64,000 nucleotides of DNA from Solwaraspora sp. WMMD791 (GTDB taxonomy: Bacteria; Actinomycetota; Actinomycetes; Mycobacteriales; Micromonosporaceae), in contig NZ_CP120737.1 in assembly GCF_029581195.1 (NCBI RefSeq), forward strand, positions 4,813,001-4,877,000. Reading direction: 5' to 3'. Positions within the stretch are counted from its first letter, which is position 1. Each line of letters starts with the position of its first letter. The notes beneath the pieces are model-generated. The model was not told the DNA's origin, made no database searches, and worked only from the letters and a program-made list of their open reading frames with translations. Made by a program: the position numbers and the translations under genes. Shown piece after piece: positions 1-8,091 of this stretch.

Positions 1-471
1 AGCCAGGCGGACGCCGAGGCGGCGCAGGCTGCGGTGAACGCTGCCGGCCTGGACCCACGCATCGCAAAGATCTACCGTACGCCGCCCACGCCCATCCCAC
101 CGGTGGCGCTCAACATCACCGCCGTCGGCGTGGTGATCCTGGCGCTGGCCCTGACTCTGACGACGACGCAGACGCAGATTCGCATCCTGCGGCAGCACCT
201 CGGGCACCTTGTCGCGCTCGGAGTGCCGCCCCGCTGGGCGAGGGCGGTCCTGGTCCGTCAACACGTGGTGCTGACCGTCGTGGCGACCGGGGTCGGGCTG
301 CTCATCGGGTTCCCGGCCGTGCTGCTGGCAGCTTGGCGGATTCCCGGCTTCGTCCTCAGCATTCCGTGGGGCCAACTGGCGGTTCTGACCGCCGCCGTCT
401 ACTCCTCGATCGCCGTCGCGACGCTGCTGGCGACTCGCCGACTCACCGCGAAGGACCGCCTGGCAGCGTGA
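1..471 (+). CDS. FtsX-like ABC transporter permease, C-terminal part (5' end outside window)
   Basis: The frame is already open at base 1, so this is the 3' end of a gene that begins before the window. About 156 residues are visible. They contain three hydrophobic stretches (roughly residues 35-53, 89-110 and 124-146 of the visible part). Between the first two is a loop with the LVALGVPPRW pattern that FtsX/MacB-type permeases carry between their last membrane segments. The protein would be the membrane half of an ABC exporter or lipoprotein-release system. Its ATPase partner is not in the window. The stop is followed by 56 bases before the next start, so it is probably the last gene of its operon. 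Confidence 0.75.
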   Translation, partial: SQADAEAAQAAVNAAGLDPRIAKIYRTPPTPIPPVALNITAVGVVILALALTLTTTQTQIRILRQHLGHLVALGVPPRWARAVLVRQHVVLTVVATGVGLLIGFPAVLLAAWRIPGFVLSIPWGQLAVLTAAVYSSIAVATLLATRRLTAKDRLAA

Positions 472-527
472 CGGCCCAGCTCACGGGCTCGGTACTACCA
501 GTTGTGCTGCCGGGTAGCATCAACGGC

Positions 528-824
528 ATGAAGAAGCTGTCGATCTCCGTACCGCAGGACGTCGCGGACACGTTGGCCGAGCAGCCGAACGCGTCCGCCT
601 ACGTCACCGAGGCGGTGCGGGGGCGGATGCGCCTGGATGCCCTCCGGGCCGAGCTGGCTGAGTCCGGCATCGAAGTCACCGAGGCCGGGCTGGCGGCTGC
701 GCGAGCTCGCCGCGCCACCGTCGACATGCAGTGGCCGGCCGAGCGGTACGACGTGGTCCGGGACCGGGTGCGCCAACACCTGCGTGACGAAGAGTCCCCG
801 GCCGGGCAGGCACCGGCCGCGTGA
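528..824 (+). CDS. VapB-like antitoxin of a toxin-antitoxin pair
   Basis: This 98-residue protein opens with MKKLSISVPQDVADTL, the beta strand and first helix typical of ribbon-helix-helix antitoxins that bind their own promoter as dimers. The acidic and basic C-terminal half would wrap the toxin. I chose the ATG at 528 because the fold begins there; a longer frame upstream runs over the previous gene. The stop overlaps the GTG of the PIN-like gene by four bases (GTGA), the usual translational coupling of an antitoxin and toxin. The family assignment rests on the N-terminal pattern and on context. Confidence 0.7.
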   Translation: MKKLSISVPQDVADTLAEQPNASAYVTEAVRGRMRLDALRAELAESGIEVTEAGLAAARARRATVDMQWPAERYDVVRDRVRQHLRDEESPAGQAPAA

Positions 825-1216
825 CCGGCGACGACGAACGACCGGTCCGTTTGGTGCTGGACCGGTCGGCGCTGCTCGCCTACGTGTCCGGGTCGGTGCA
901 CGTCGCGGAGCCGATCTACGAGGTCACCCAGGACCGGGTGCGGTTCGGTGTCACCGCCGTCAGTGTGGCCGAGACCCTGGCGATGGTGGGCGACAGCAAG
1001 GACCGCCAGTTGCTGCACCGGCTGTTGAATCTGGCCGCCTGCGCTGTCCTGGACACCACGGGCTGGACCTGGCAGGAGCTGTCCTACTGGCGGGGCGTCA
1101 CCGGGCGGGTGGACCTTGCCTCCACCGTCATGGCCTGCCTGGAGCACCGGGCTCCGATCCTGACCGGCGAGTCGCGGTACGGCGACGACCTGCCGGTGAC
1201 CTATCTCCCGGAGTGA
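821..1216 (+). CDS. PIN-domain-like toxin (VapC-like)
   Basis: The protein has 131 residues, the usual length of VapC-type PIN ribonucleases. It shows the N-terminal LVLDRSALLAYV strand with the first acidic residue, a second acid in AVSVAETL, and a C-terminal block DLASTVMACLEHRAPILTGE that corresponds to the last acidic strand region. PIN toxins cut RNA with a cluster of Asp/Glu residues. The spacing of acids is looser than in textbook VapC proteins, so the family call is tentative. It overlaps the antitoxin gene by four bases and starts at GTG. Confidence 0.65.
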   Translation: MTGDDERPVRLVLDRSALLAYVSGSVHVAEPIYEVTQDRVRFGVTAVSVAETLAMVGDSKDRQLLHRLLNLAACAVLDTTGWTWQELSYWRGVTGRVDLASTVMACLEHRAPILTGESRYGDDLPVTYLPE

Positions 1217-1293
1217 GCCGTCCCCGCCATCGACCGGACGTCTCGGTCGGGGCCAGAGCGGCGGTACGCGGTCGACTGCTCGAATCTCCGCCT

Positions 1294-1506
1294 TCATTTG
1301 TCAGGCGTGGCGTCGTCTGTCGACGCTGTGAGCCATTCCAGACACGCAGCTGATCCTGCCACGATCGCGGTGGCGATGATCTGCGGCTTCTGCCAGGGAT
1401 GGTTCCTGAGCGTCCGCCAGAGTTGTGCGTACGAGCGCCGAGCGAAGTCGTACGTCGCGTACCAGTTGCCGTCCGAACGAGCAGAGAAGCCGTACGCCTG
1501 ATGCGT
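1294..1506 (-). pseudogene. Truncated 3' end of an unknown gene
   Basis: On the minus strand an open frame of about 70 codons ends with TGA at 1294-1296. It reads like real protein: it contains NWYATYDFARRSYAQLW and HPWQKPQIIATAIVAGSA, with a hydrophobic stretch near the end. The frame is closed upstream by TGA at 1507-1509, and no ATG, GTG or TTG lies between that stop and the conserved-looking part. I interpret it as the surviving 3' end of a gene whose front was lost, which fits the mobile-element remnants next to it. I do not recognise the family. Confidence 0.45.
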
Positions 1507-1611
1507 TCACCGCGCGTCGTCGGTGGGTGACCATCTAGTCAGGACAGCGCAAGCCCGCCGGCAAGCGAGAGGGCGATGGTCGTCGAGATACTTCGTGAAC
1601 GGTGATGCCCG

Positions 1612-1806
1612 TCAGTCTTCTTGCTGGGTCGGGCGGTGGGTGCGGATCCACTCGGCGACCTCGTCGCGGTCCCAGATCCGTACCCGACCGGAGGCGACGA
1701 GCGCGAATGGTGCCGGGAAGCTCGACCGGTTGGTGATCTCGGTGGCGCGGGTGCGGGACACACCACCGAGCATTTCGGCGACATCGGATAGCGCGACGAG
1801 TCTCAC
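1612..1806 (-). CDS. AlpA/excisionase-like helix-turn-helix protein
   Basis: This is a small protein (64 residues from the GTG at 1806; an in-frame ATG at 1872 would add 22 residues without obvious structure). It contains LVALSDVAEMLGGVSRTRA, a winged-helix recognition segment, and then GRVRIWDRDEVAEWIRTH, the wing and C-terminal helix seen in AlpA, Xis and MerR-like DNA-binding proteins. Such proteins act as excisionase or as local regulators in integrative elements. It is transcribed away from the small plus-strand genes that begin at 1962, so the gap between them is a likely shared control region. Confidence 0.65.
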   Translation of the reverse strand: MRLVALSDVAEMLGGVSRTRATEITNRSSFPAPFALVASGRVRIWDRDEVAEWIRTHRPTQQED

Positions 1807-1961
1807 GAGCTGAACGTAGGCACCGGTTACCCGTGAACGTTGACACTTGCAAGGTTGCCTGTGGACGGTCATGGATGCTGTTCGGACGAGACACTCAGCG
1901 GTGTGACGCCGATTGGCATGGTCGAGTGCGTGGTGCCGTAAACGATCTTGAAAAGGAGTGA

Positions 1962-2204
1962 GTGGTGATCGTCGAATTCGTTCGTGAGCTGGTGGTGCGG
2001 TGGCGGGAGTGGCGCGACGGGCGGTCTGCGGCGTCGAAGCGGCTGGCCCGGCTCGACCAGGAACGGGCGGCGGCCCGGCAACGGCGGTTGGACGGCAACC
2101 GGGGGCACCGGTGGTCGTCGGAGCCGACGATGCTCACTCCGACCCTGCGTCCGCTGATGACCTACGGCCAGATGGTCGGCTACCGCGTACCAGCGGGTTT
2201 GTGA
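1962..2204 (+). CDS. Small basic protein of unknown function
   Basis: The product is about 80 residues and rich in Arg and Ala (WREWRDGRSAASKRLARL), probably one or two helices. The start is ambiguous. GTG codons stand at 1962 and 1965, and an AGGAG Shine-Dalgarno at 1954-1958 gives better spacing for 1965. The stop overlaps the next start by four bases (GTGA), so the two are co-translated. Strings of such tiny overlapping genes are typical of actinomycete integrative elements. I do not recognise a function. Confidence 0.55.
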   Translation: MVIVEFVRELVVRWREWRDGRSAASKRLARLDQERAAARQRRLDGNRGHRWSSEPTMLTPTLRPLMTYGQMVGYRVPAGL

Positions 2205-2437
2205 TCTTGGTCGACGACGACGACGGCGAGGGCGAGTCGGAGCCGAGCACCGACGACGACGCCGACCTCACCCGCGAGTGCGTGACCGACGAAGCGGCCG
2301 ACATGGTGCTCACGTTGCGGTGGAGCTTCGAAGACTTGAAGGCCGAGCACGGTGAGGTCGGTGCCCGGCGGATTCTCGCCGAGATCCTGGCCCGCTGGGA
2401 GGCCAACGGCGGCGAGCCGGTGGCGCTCGACGACTGA
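2201..2437 (+). CDS. Small acidic protein of unknown function
   Basis: The product has 78 residues. A strongly acidic N-terminus (residues 4-25) is followed by a segment LTLRWSFEDLKAEHGEVGA and a C-terminal amphipathic helix with ILAEILARWE. That second half resembles the product of the gene at 2620 (strand, then AEH, then ILADKAGQW), so the two are likely paralogues. The gene starts at a GTG that overlaps the previous stop. Confidence 0.55.
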   Translation: MILVDDDDGEGESEPSTDDDADLTRECVTDEAADMVLTLRWSFEDLKAEHGEVGARRILAEILARWEANGGEPVALDD

Positions 2438-2485
2438 TGGCACGTGACCACGGGGATTCGTCTTCCTTCAGGAAGGAGTACGTCG

Positions 2486-2620
2486 ATGTGGAGTATCGGA
2501 GCGCTGATCGGGACGACGCTGCTCGGTTACTGCGCCGGGCTGTGGTCGTTCAAGGTGAAGTCCAGGTGGTGCCCGGTGTGTGGCCGGACCACGCTGCCGC
2601 TCGACCACCGGGGGTGTTGA
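2486..2620 (+). CDS. 44-residue protein with one membrane segment and a CxxC pair
   Basis: This short gene starts at an ATG preceded by a strong AGGAAGGAG ribosome binding site at 2470-2478. The product begins MWSIGALIGTTLLGYCAGLW, a likely membrane segment, followed by a basic turn and WCPVCG, a possible metal-binding or redox CxxC. Its TGA overlaps the ATG of the next gene by one base. A longer frame in another phase (2437-2829) covers the same bases but lacks a comparable start signal, so I prefer this reading. Confidence 0.55.
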   Translation: MWSIGALIGTTLLGYCAGLWSFKVKSRWCPVCGRTTLPLDHRGC

Positions 2621-2829
2621 TGACCGGCATGTGTGACGACCGCTGGGTCGGCCCGATCCGCGACGACGACGTCGTGACGATCAGGTTCACCTGGGCCGAG
2701 CTGGTGGCCGAGCACAGTACGGCCGGCGCGGTGGCGATCCTGGCCGACAAGGCCGGCCAGTGGCGGCGCGAGCCGGGGCCGGCTGCGACGACCGAAATAT
2801 CCGTGAGGGGGGATTGCGAAGATGCGTGA
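2620..2829 (+). CDS. Small protein of unknown function, paralogue of the gene at 2201
   Basis: The 69-residue product starts at the ATG that overlaps the previous stop. Its core IRFTWAELVAEHSTAGAVAI followed by LADKAGQW matches the pattern of the protein encoded at 2201-2437. The pair therefore looks like a duplication inside the element. An in-frame upstream ATG at 2437 would give 130 residues, but the extra part overlaps the 44-residue gene and reads as noise. Confidence 0.5.
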   Translation: MTGMCDDRWVGPIRDDDVVTIRFTWAELVAEHSTAGAVAILADKAGQWRREPGPAATTEISVRGDCEDA

Positions 2830-2923
2830 ACTGGTGAGGCAGTTGCGACGGCCGGCCGGCGACCGAAGCTACCAGTGGCCAGCCAAAGCATGCCGATCAC
2901 CTGGTGATCAGGGTACCGCCTGA
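2822..2923 (+). CDS. Possible 33-residue truncated gene at the end of the small-gene string
   Basis: An ATG at 2822, overlapping the previous gene by eight bases, opens a frame MRELVRQLRRPAGDRS that closes after 33 codons. Actinomycete elements usually continue here with a larger replication or transfer gene, so this may be only the 5' stub of one. From 2924 to 3097 I see no gene, only non-coding sequence with scattered stops. Low confidence. Confidence 0.25.
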   Translation: MRELVRQLRRPAGDRSYQWPAKACRSPGDQGTA

Positions 2924-3097
2924 AGTACTGCCGGCTGAAATGACCCTGACGCCGTATCCGGCTGTCCTGTGCGCCGTCAGCGACGTCGCTTGCGCTTCCA
3001 TTCCCGGCACGAGTCGGGTGGATTAGTTCGGCGACGTGGGCGGGTCTACCTGCACGTCCTCCTCCTTCGATAGCGATCCGAAAGGCGTAAGAAAGTC

Positions 3098-3643
3098 TTA
3101 CGGAGGAGATATGATGTCCTGTGCGCAGGCGTCGCCGTCTGCTTGGTTGCATTCAATTTGAGATTCATCGAAGACTACGCCGGACCAGTATACGGGCGCG
3201 GTGCTGCGGATCTCACCGTCGGGGGTACGAATGACTGGGAAGTCTGACTCGTAGTGGCTGCCGTCAGCCCTGACTCCGGCGACCCGAAGCACCAGGGTTT
3301 CTGAAGTGTGACTGGTCTTCGGGTAACGTCGAGTGCCGACCACACGTGGGGGATCGGCACCAGCTTCCCAGCCTTTCGACTCCGTGTAGTCGAGCAAGGA
3401 CCTGCAAGTCGCGGACGTGGCGGCGACAGTCTGACACAAGCCGGTTGAGTTGCCGGCCTGCGCCAGTACCGCAGCTCGTGAAAGTAGATCCTCTGCCTGG
3501 GTGCGTTCAATGTGCCGGCTCGGCTCGTCCAGAGCCCAGTCCATGACCGTGACAGCCGTGGCGATGAAGATCCCCAGCAGCCCGACGGCAGCAGCTGATA
3601 GCGCCCCAGGCTTGGCAATCCCTCTCCTGCTGAACATCATCAC
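3098..3643 (-). CDS. Membrane-anchored protein of unknown function
   Basis: The protein has about 181 residues. A basic N-terminus (FSRRGIAKPG) is followed by one hydrophobic segment at about residues 15-34 and then an extracytoplasmic domain containing several cysteines. Start codons are stacked (GTG ATG ATG at 3643-3635), so the exact start is uncertain. It lies six bases downstream of the secreted-protein gene at 3650, so the two form an operon. GC content here is visibly lower and codon use more relaxed than in the rest of the window, which suggests recent acquisition. No family recognised. Confidence 0.6.
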   Translation of the reverse strand: MMMFSRRGIAKPGALSAAAVGLLGIFIATAVTVMDWALDEPSRHIERTQAEDLLSRAAVLAQAGNSTGLCQTVAATSATCRSLLDYTESKGWEAGADPPRVVGTRRYPKTSHTSETLVLRVAGVRADGSHYESDFPVIRTPDGEIRSTAPVYWSGVVFDESQIECNQADGDACAQDIISPP

Positions 3644-3649
3644 TCGATT

Positions 3650-4561
3650 CTAGCCGCAAGGGTCAAGAATTCCGCCAATAGGGTTGCATTCCGAGGTTAC
3701 GAATCCCCATCGGAGATGAAGCTGTGGGGCGGCGAAGGCCGGATCATGCCCGATTGCGATGAGCAATGCGACTTCACGCACTTCGTTGTTGTATGCGTCG
3801 CCGTTCCAGGTCGTACGGAAGTCGGCGCCTGCTTCCCCCTTTTCCGGGTTGAGCTCCTCGCATGTATGCACGGTGTGTTCAGCGCCAAAGCCTGCGTAGC
3901 TGACTGCCAAGGTGTAGTCGCTGCAGTTGCCAAGATTGATTGTTGACCTCGGGCTCCAATCGTTCCACACCCACGCCGGCGATGTGTTGGGGGCCTGCTC
4001 GGTGTCAACATAGCAGGAGGTGAGCTCGCGGTATCTGTCTATATCTGTTATGCCGCACGATGCATACATCTTGTACGCATAATTTCGGCGGGTCTCGCCC
4101 GCATAGGTCATCAATCCCCATTGGCTACACATGTCCATCCATGCCCAGAAATTTTCCAGCCTTGCCCAGCAGGTCGGCTGACGCCAGTCTGTCTGCGAAT
4201 CTGCCATCGATCCACCCGACGCGGGTGCGGGAGGGGTGTCTGCGGTCGTTGACATCAGGAATTTAGTATCCCCGTTGTTGTCTTGGGTCTCCTGTGCCTG
4301 CAGACGTGCATCCTTAGGTCTGATTACCGTTATTCCTTCGATGGTGGCGACTTCGTAATCGGCTGGACTGACAGTTATTCCCCAGCGTCCTTCGATGCGG
4401 CTTACGAACTCTTGGACTTTGTCGTTGTGCAAATTTGGGCTAGGTGTATCGGCGTGGGCGGGTTTCCCGACTAGAGAAACTGAGAAGCACATGACGAAGG
4501 CGGTTGACGATGCGGCGATGCGTCGGAAAATTCCATGTTCGATGCCTTGGCGGTGCTCCAT
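3650..4561 (-). CDS. Secreted cysteine-containing protein of unknown function
   Basis: From the ATG at 4561 the product has 303 residues. It starts with a signal peptide: a basic region, the hydrophobic AASSTAFVMCFSVSLVG, and a likely cleavage site after PAHA. I prefer this start to a GTG at 4606 because the signal peptide then sits at the N-terminus. The mature part has about seven cysteines and many Trp, Tyr and Asn residues (PTCWARLENFWAWMDMCSQW), suggesting a disulfide-bonded extracellular domain. It is the first gene of a two-gene operon with the membrane-anchored protein. Base composition is less GC-rich than the surroundings. No family recognised. Confidence 0.6.
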   Translation of the reverse strand: MEHRQGIEHGIFRRIAASSTAFVMCFSVSLVGKPAHADTPSPNLHNDKVQEFVSRIEGRWGITVSPADYEVATIEGITVIRPKDARLQAQETQDNNGDTKFLMSTTADTPPAPASGGSMADSQTDWRQPTCWARLENFWAWMDMCSQWGLMTYAGETRRNYAYKMYASCGITDIDRYRELTSCYVDTEQAPNTSPAWVWNDWSPRSTINLGNCSDYTLAVSYAGFGAEHTVHTCEELNPEKGEAGADFRTTWNGDAYNNEVREVALLIAIGHDPAFAAPQLHLRWGFVTSECNPIGGILDPCG

Positions 4562-4606
4562 CTTGTGATCCCTGCTGTCGGAGCGATGTGGAGTTCCTAG
4601 TTTCAC

Positions 4607-4820
4607 ACATCAATGTAGGTGCGTCAATGTTTGTGTAGGAAGTTGCCATTTACCCTTGTGGGCCGTGTGCCAGTGCTGCTTGTGGCGCCAGGCCGGCGCC
4701 GGTGGTCCGCCGGTCCGGTCGGCCGCGGCCGACCGGCTGCTGCCGGTGTCAGCTGGTCCGAGCTGGACTGATTAGTTTGGTAGCCGACACAGGATGATCG
4801 TCAGACGTTTGCCGACGTAG
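4607..4820. other. Gene-free stretch between divergent genes
   Basis: No convincing gene is seen here. It separates the secreted-protein operon on the minus strand from the G5-domain gene on the plus strand and should hold the promoters of both. The only marked structure is the perfect palindrome listed separately at 4715-4736. Confidence 0.5.
4715..4736. repeat. Perfect 22-base palindrome
   Basis: The two halves are exact inverted copies without a spacer (CCGGTCGGCCG and its complement). It lies between two divergent genes, so it could be an operator or could form a hairpin in either transcript. GC-rich palindromes also arise by chance in such DNA, so function is open. Confidence 0.45.
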
Positions 4821-5087
4821 ATGCCACTAAGTGTCACTCATTGGCCACCGCACAGCATCGATGTTGGCCGGGAAACTTCGGCGGTGATCAATGCGCCGCA
4901 TAACCCGTAGCCGCAGAACCCGTACTCGAACAGTCCGTATCCGCACCCTGCCCCCGGCCCGGCCGCCGCCGGTCCCGGCCTGCGCCCCGGCCAGACCGGC
5001 CCTGGCCTGAGCCCCGGCCGGAAGGTCGCCGGGATCCTCGGCGGCGTACTGCTGACGTTCGTCCTGTTCTGCTGCGGTGGGCTCGCA

Positions 5088-5723
5088 GTGATCGGCGCGT
5101 TCGCCCCCGAGCAGTCGGACACCGACACGGTCGACGCTGCCGGGCTGACCGGGCGTACCGGCAACGGGTCCGGATCGTCCGGCTCCGTCGCCGGGGTACC
5201 GGGAGCCAGCTCGCCCAGCGCCAGCGCCTCGCCGACGCCGAGCGCGTCGCCGAGCGTCGCACCGACGCCCAGCGCCTCGGCGTCACCCACGCCGCCGCCG
5301 GCACCACCACGCCCGAAGGTGGAGACCAGGACGGTCACCGAGACCGAGCAGATCCCGTTCCAGGAGAAGCGGGTCGACGACCCGAGCCTGGCCAAAGGCA
5401 CCACCAAGGTCAAGACCAACGGGGTCGCCGGGGTGCGGACGCTGACCTACGAGGTGACCCTGACCGACGGCGTGCAGACCGGCAAACGGCTGATCAGCGA
5501 GCAGGTGACCAAGCAGCCGGTCACCAAGGTCGTGCTGGTCGGCACGAAGGTCACCCAGCAGTGCCACAGCAGCTACACGGGCGCGTGTGTGCCGATCGCC
5601 AGCGACGTCGACTGCGCCGGCGGCAGCGGCAACGGTCCGGCGTACGTCAGCGGGCCGGTGCGGGTCGTCGGACCGGACGTCTACGACCTGGACCGCGACG
5701 GCGACGGCGTCGCCTGCGAGTAG
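5088..5723 (+). CDS. G5-domain and excalibur-domain surface protein, N-terminus interrupted by a stop codon
   Basis: The readable frame from the GTG at 5088 gives 211 residues: a Ser/Pro/Ala linker (about 10-80), a G5 domain (about 81-158, with TRTVTETEQIPF and GKRLISEQVTKQPV) and a C-terminal excalibur calcium-binding motif ending DLDRDGDGVACE. G5 domains bind cell-wall glycans, and excalibur motifs occur in actinobacterial surface proteins. The same frame is clearly protein-like upstream of 5088: a Pro/Tyr/Asn-rich tail and a membrane segment VAGILGGVLLTFVLFCCGG at about 5020-5090. It is interrupted by TAG at 4908-4910. The GTG at 5088 would cut the membrane segment, so the gene is probably disabled or the stop is an error. 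Confidence 0.6.
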   Translation: MIGAFAPEQSDTDTVDAAGLTGRTGNGSGSSGSVAGVPGASSPSASASPTPSASPSVAPTPSASASPTPPPAPPRPKVETRTVTETEQIPFQEKRVDDPSLAKGTTKVKTNGVAGVRTLTYEVTLTDGVQTGKRLISEQVTKQPVTKVVLVGTKVTQQCHSSYTGACVPIASDVDCAGGSGNGPAYVSGPVRVVGPDVYDLDRDGDGVACE

Positions 5724-5794
5724 CGACCGGGTCCGCCGGGTCGGAGGGTCCGACGGCCCGGCGGGTCCGCCGACCCGGCCGGGTCGGACGGTGG

Positions 5795-6622
5795 TCAGGC
5801 GGAGCGGTTGTAGACCGTGATCGTCAGGTTGATCCAGCTGAAGACGGTGTATCCGATCCGGACGTCTTCGCGGTTGAACCGCACCGAGGCGAAACGGTCC
5901 TCGTTGGTGATCGCGCAGGCGTACCGGGTTTCGGGCAGGTCCTCGTTGAGCGTCAGCTCGTAGTGCGCCGTCGCCTGCTGGCAAAGCTCCGGGCCGTCAC
6001 CTGTGGCTTCCCTCAGCTCGGCATTGTTTATCGGCTGCAGGCCGATGACGCTGAACCGAAGATCGGCCCGGCCCGTCTCGTCGTAGCCCGTGACGTCCCA
6101 GTCCGGAGCAAGTGAGTCGAGGTCGATCTCCGATGTCGCGGAGAGCGGGATGACAGTTTCAGCCCGGTGCACCGTCACCGACGTGTCGCCCGGCGCGGGA
6201 GCCTGGCCGCCAGCGGTTCGCGACGGACCCGATGAACCCGAGGAACCCGAGGAACCCGAGGAACCCGAGGAACTGCTCACGGTCGGGTTCGGGGCCGGCG
6301 CGCTGGCCTCCGGTGCCGCGACCGGCCGCAACGACCACCCGAGGCTGCCCGCACCGATCAGCGCCAGCGCCAGCGCGCTGTGGAAGCCGAGGAGACGGTT
6401 GTCGGCCGTACGCCATCTGAAGGCGAGCGCGACCCCGCCGACGAGCAGGCTGCCCGCGATGAGCCGCAGCCCAGCCGTGGGATGCTCGGTGAAGAAGGAC
6501 GCGACACCGGCGATCGACCCGGCCAAAGCCGCTGCCTGAACGAGGCGCTCGACCCAGTTGATCTTTTGCCGGGGCGTGGGCGGATCGGTACGCGGCGACG
6601 GTGGATCCACGGTGGCCGACAC
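5795..6622 (-). CDS. Membrane protein of unknown function with Gly-Ser repeat linker
   Basis: The 275-residue product starts at GTG. It has a short cytoplasmic N-terminus, three hydrophobic stretches (about residues 28-45, 50-68 and 80-98), then a Ser/Gly/Pro linker and an extracytoplasmic C-terminal domain of about 130 residues. The linker includes four perfect 9-base repeats. The gene follows the lipoprotein gene at 6635 by 12 bases and is the last of three minus-strand genes with that layout. I do not recognise the C-terminal domain. Confidence 0.65.
   Translation of the reverse strand: MSATVDPPSPRTDPPTPRQKINWVERLVQAAALAGSIAGVASFFTEHPTAGLRLIAGSLLVGGVALAFRWRTADNRLLGFHSALALALIGAGSLGWSLRPVAAPEASAPAPNPTVSSSSGSSGSSGSSGSSGPSRTAGGQAPAPGDTSVTVHRAETVIPLSATSEIDLDSLAPDWDVTGYDETGRADLRFSVIGLQPINNAELREATGDGPELCQQATAHYELTLNEDLPETRYACAITNEDRFASVRFNREDVRIGYTVFSWINLTITVYNRSA
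6234..6269 (-). repeat. Four perfect 9-base tandem repeats inside a coding linker
   Basis: The unit GAACCCGAG (plus strand) occurs four times without change. On the coding minus strand it adds Ser-Ser-Gly units to the linker of the membrane protein. Because the unit is a multiple of three, gain or loss would only change linker length. Confidence 0.8.
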
Positions 6623-6634
6623 AGCCCCAGCGTA

Positions 6635-8059
6635 TCAATTTCGGCAGATCGGCTTGTCCGGATAGACGACAGGTTTGTCGTAGAGGAGCTTGCTGTCGCC
6701 GACGCCACCCTCCTTGGGGACCGGCTTGGCGTTGAACAATTGCAGGAATGTGTTGATCACCGTGACCAGGCCGGCCGGGATGGTGAAGCCGACGCCGTAC
6801 GACGCCCAGAGGCCGAGCTGGGCGCTGCGGCACACCACGATCGGCGCGCCGAGCGCGGAGCCGATGGTCATTCCGAGGGTGAGGGTCAGCTGGAAGTAGA
6901 GCCCGGCGATGAAGCCGAGCGCGCCGAGCCCGACGTGGAACTTGGCGTGGTAGTCGAGCCAGACGCCGTTGACGCCGACCGAGATGCCGGTGATCGAGTC
7001 GATCAGGCTCTGGTCGACGCTGATCGAGGTTGGCGCGCGGACCCCGAAGGAGCCGTTGGCGTAGCCGAAGGACATCGACTGGTTCAGCGACCATTCGCCG
7101 ACGGCGGAGATGTTGCCGTCCTTGGCACCGAACGCCGTGTGCACCCCGATGACCTGGGTCACCGTGGCCGCGAACGGTACGCCGAGCACCTCGCCGATCG
7201 GGACGCTGAAGTCGACCGGGATCGGGATGCGTGGGTCGATGTTCTGACCGGTCGACGTCGTCGCGTTGATCTCGACCCGCAGCGCCGCCGCCCCGTTGAT
7301 CTCGAACTCGGCCCGGATCACCTGGGCGCCCCGGATCTCCAGGTGGAAGGCGGCGGTCGGGGCGGTCATCTTGAGCAGGACCAGACCCACCAGCCGGACG
7401 CCGGTCGAGCCGTAGGTGAATTCCGCGCCGACGCCGTTGGCGCAGCAGATCGGCTTCGGAGTCAGCTGAGGACGCTGGTTGGCCGCCGGCACCACCAGCC
7501 CGCCGCCGGTCCCGCCGCTGTCGCCGCCGGTCCCGCCGGTCTCCGCCCAACTGGCCGCCGCGTCCGGGTACGCGACCGCAGCCGACAGCGGGACCGGCTC
7601 CGCGCTGGTGAAGGTGCCGTCGCGGATCACGTCGGTGATGTCCACCGGGCCGATCGCGACCGCCAGGTCCTCCCCTTCGGGCCGTACGTCGATCACCCGG
7701 CCGACGGCCCGGCCGGTGAGGAACATGACCTTGCCTGGGGTCAGTTGGTCGGCGTTCGCCGCCGCCGGGTCTATCCGCCAGGTGAAGGTGTCGGCGGCGA
7801 CTGAGCGGATGGAGTCCGCCCCGCCGCCGACGATCACCACGTCCGGCTGGTAGGTGACGTCGGGGTGCGGCGTCGGCGCGGCACCGTACCGCTGTTGCGC
7901 CTGCGCGCTCACCGGCGGCCCGGTCGGTGCCGCCGGGTCGCCGGCCGCACCGCCGGCCGGATCGGTGGCCGGGCCGCCGCGCGCGCAGCCGGTGACGGTG
8001 AGCAGGGCGACGGTGGTGACGGCGAGCAGCCGCCGGTGGTCGTCGACGCGGATCCGCAT
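6635..8059 (-). CDS. Lipoprotein of unknown function
   Basis: From the ATG at 8059 the product has 474 residues. The N-terminus is a lipoprotein signal (basic start, LLAVTTVALLTV, lipobox TVTGC at about residues 20-24). A Gly/Ala/Pro-rich spacer follows, then a domain at about 60-160 with the phrase PGKVMFLTGRAVGRVIDV, a Gly-rich spacer, and a long C-terminal region of alternating beta-type and hydrophobic segments. I chose this start because the longer frame upstream lacks any signal and overlaps the next gene. It is the middle gene of a three-gene operon, 32 bases after the DUF3558-type lipoprotein. No specific function recognised. Confidence 0.65.
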   Translation of the reverse strand: MRIRVDDHRRLLAVTTVALLTVTGCARGGPATDPAGGAAGDPAAPTGPPVSAQAQQRYGAAPTPHPDVTYQPDVVIVGGGADSIRSVAADTFTWRIDPAAANADQLTPGKVMFLTGRAVGRVIDVRPEGEDLAVAIGPVDITDVIRDGTFTSAEPVPLSAAVAYPDAAASWAETGGTGGDSGGTGGGLVVPAANQRPQLTPKPICCANGVGAEFTYGSTGVRLVGLVLLKMTAPTAAFHLEIRGAQVIRAEFEINGAAALRVEINATTSTGQNIDPRIPIPVDFSVPIGEVLGVPFAATVTQVIGVHTAFGAKDGNISAVGEWSLNQSMSFGYANGSFGVRAPTSISVDQSLIDSITGISVGVNGVWLDYHAKFHVGLGALGFIAGLYFQLTLTLGMTIGSALGAPIVVCRSAQLGLWASYGVGFTIPAGLVTVINTFLQLFNAKPVPKEGGVGDSKLLYDKPVVYPDKPICRN

Positions 8060-8091
8060 GGCCGGCACCACTTTCTGCGATGAACGGCAGG

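Noticed and set aside
1298..1501. A plus-strand 67-codon frame
   Set aside because: The minus strand over the same bases reads as conserved-looking protein (the truncated gene), and this frame has no start signal.
2437..2829. A 130-codon version of the small gene at 2620
   Set aside because: Its first half overlaps a 44-codon gene with a far better ribosome binding site and shows no protein-like pattern.
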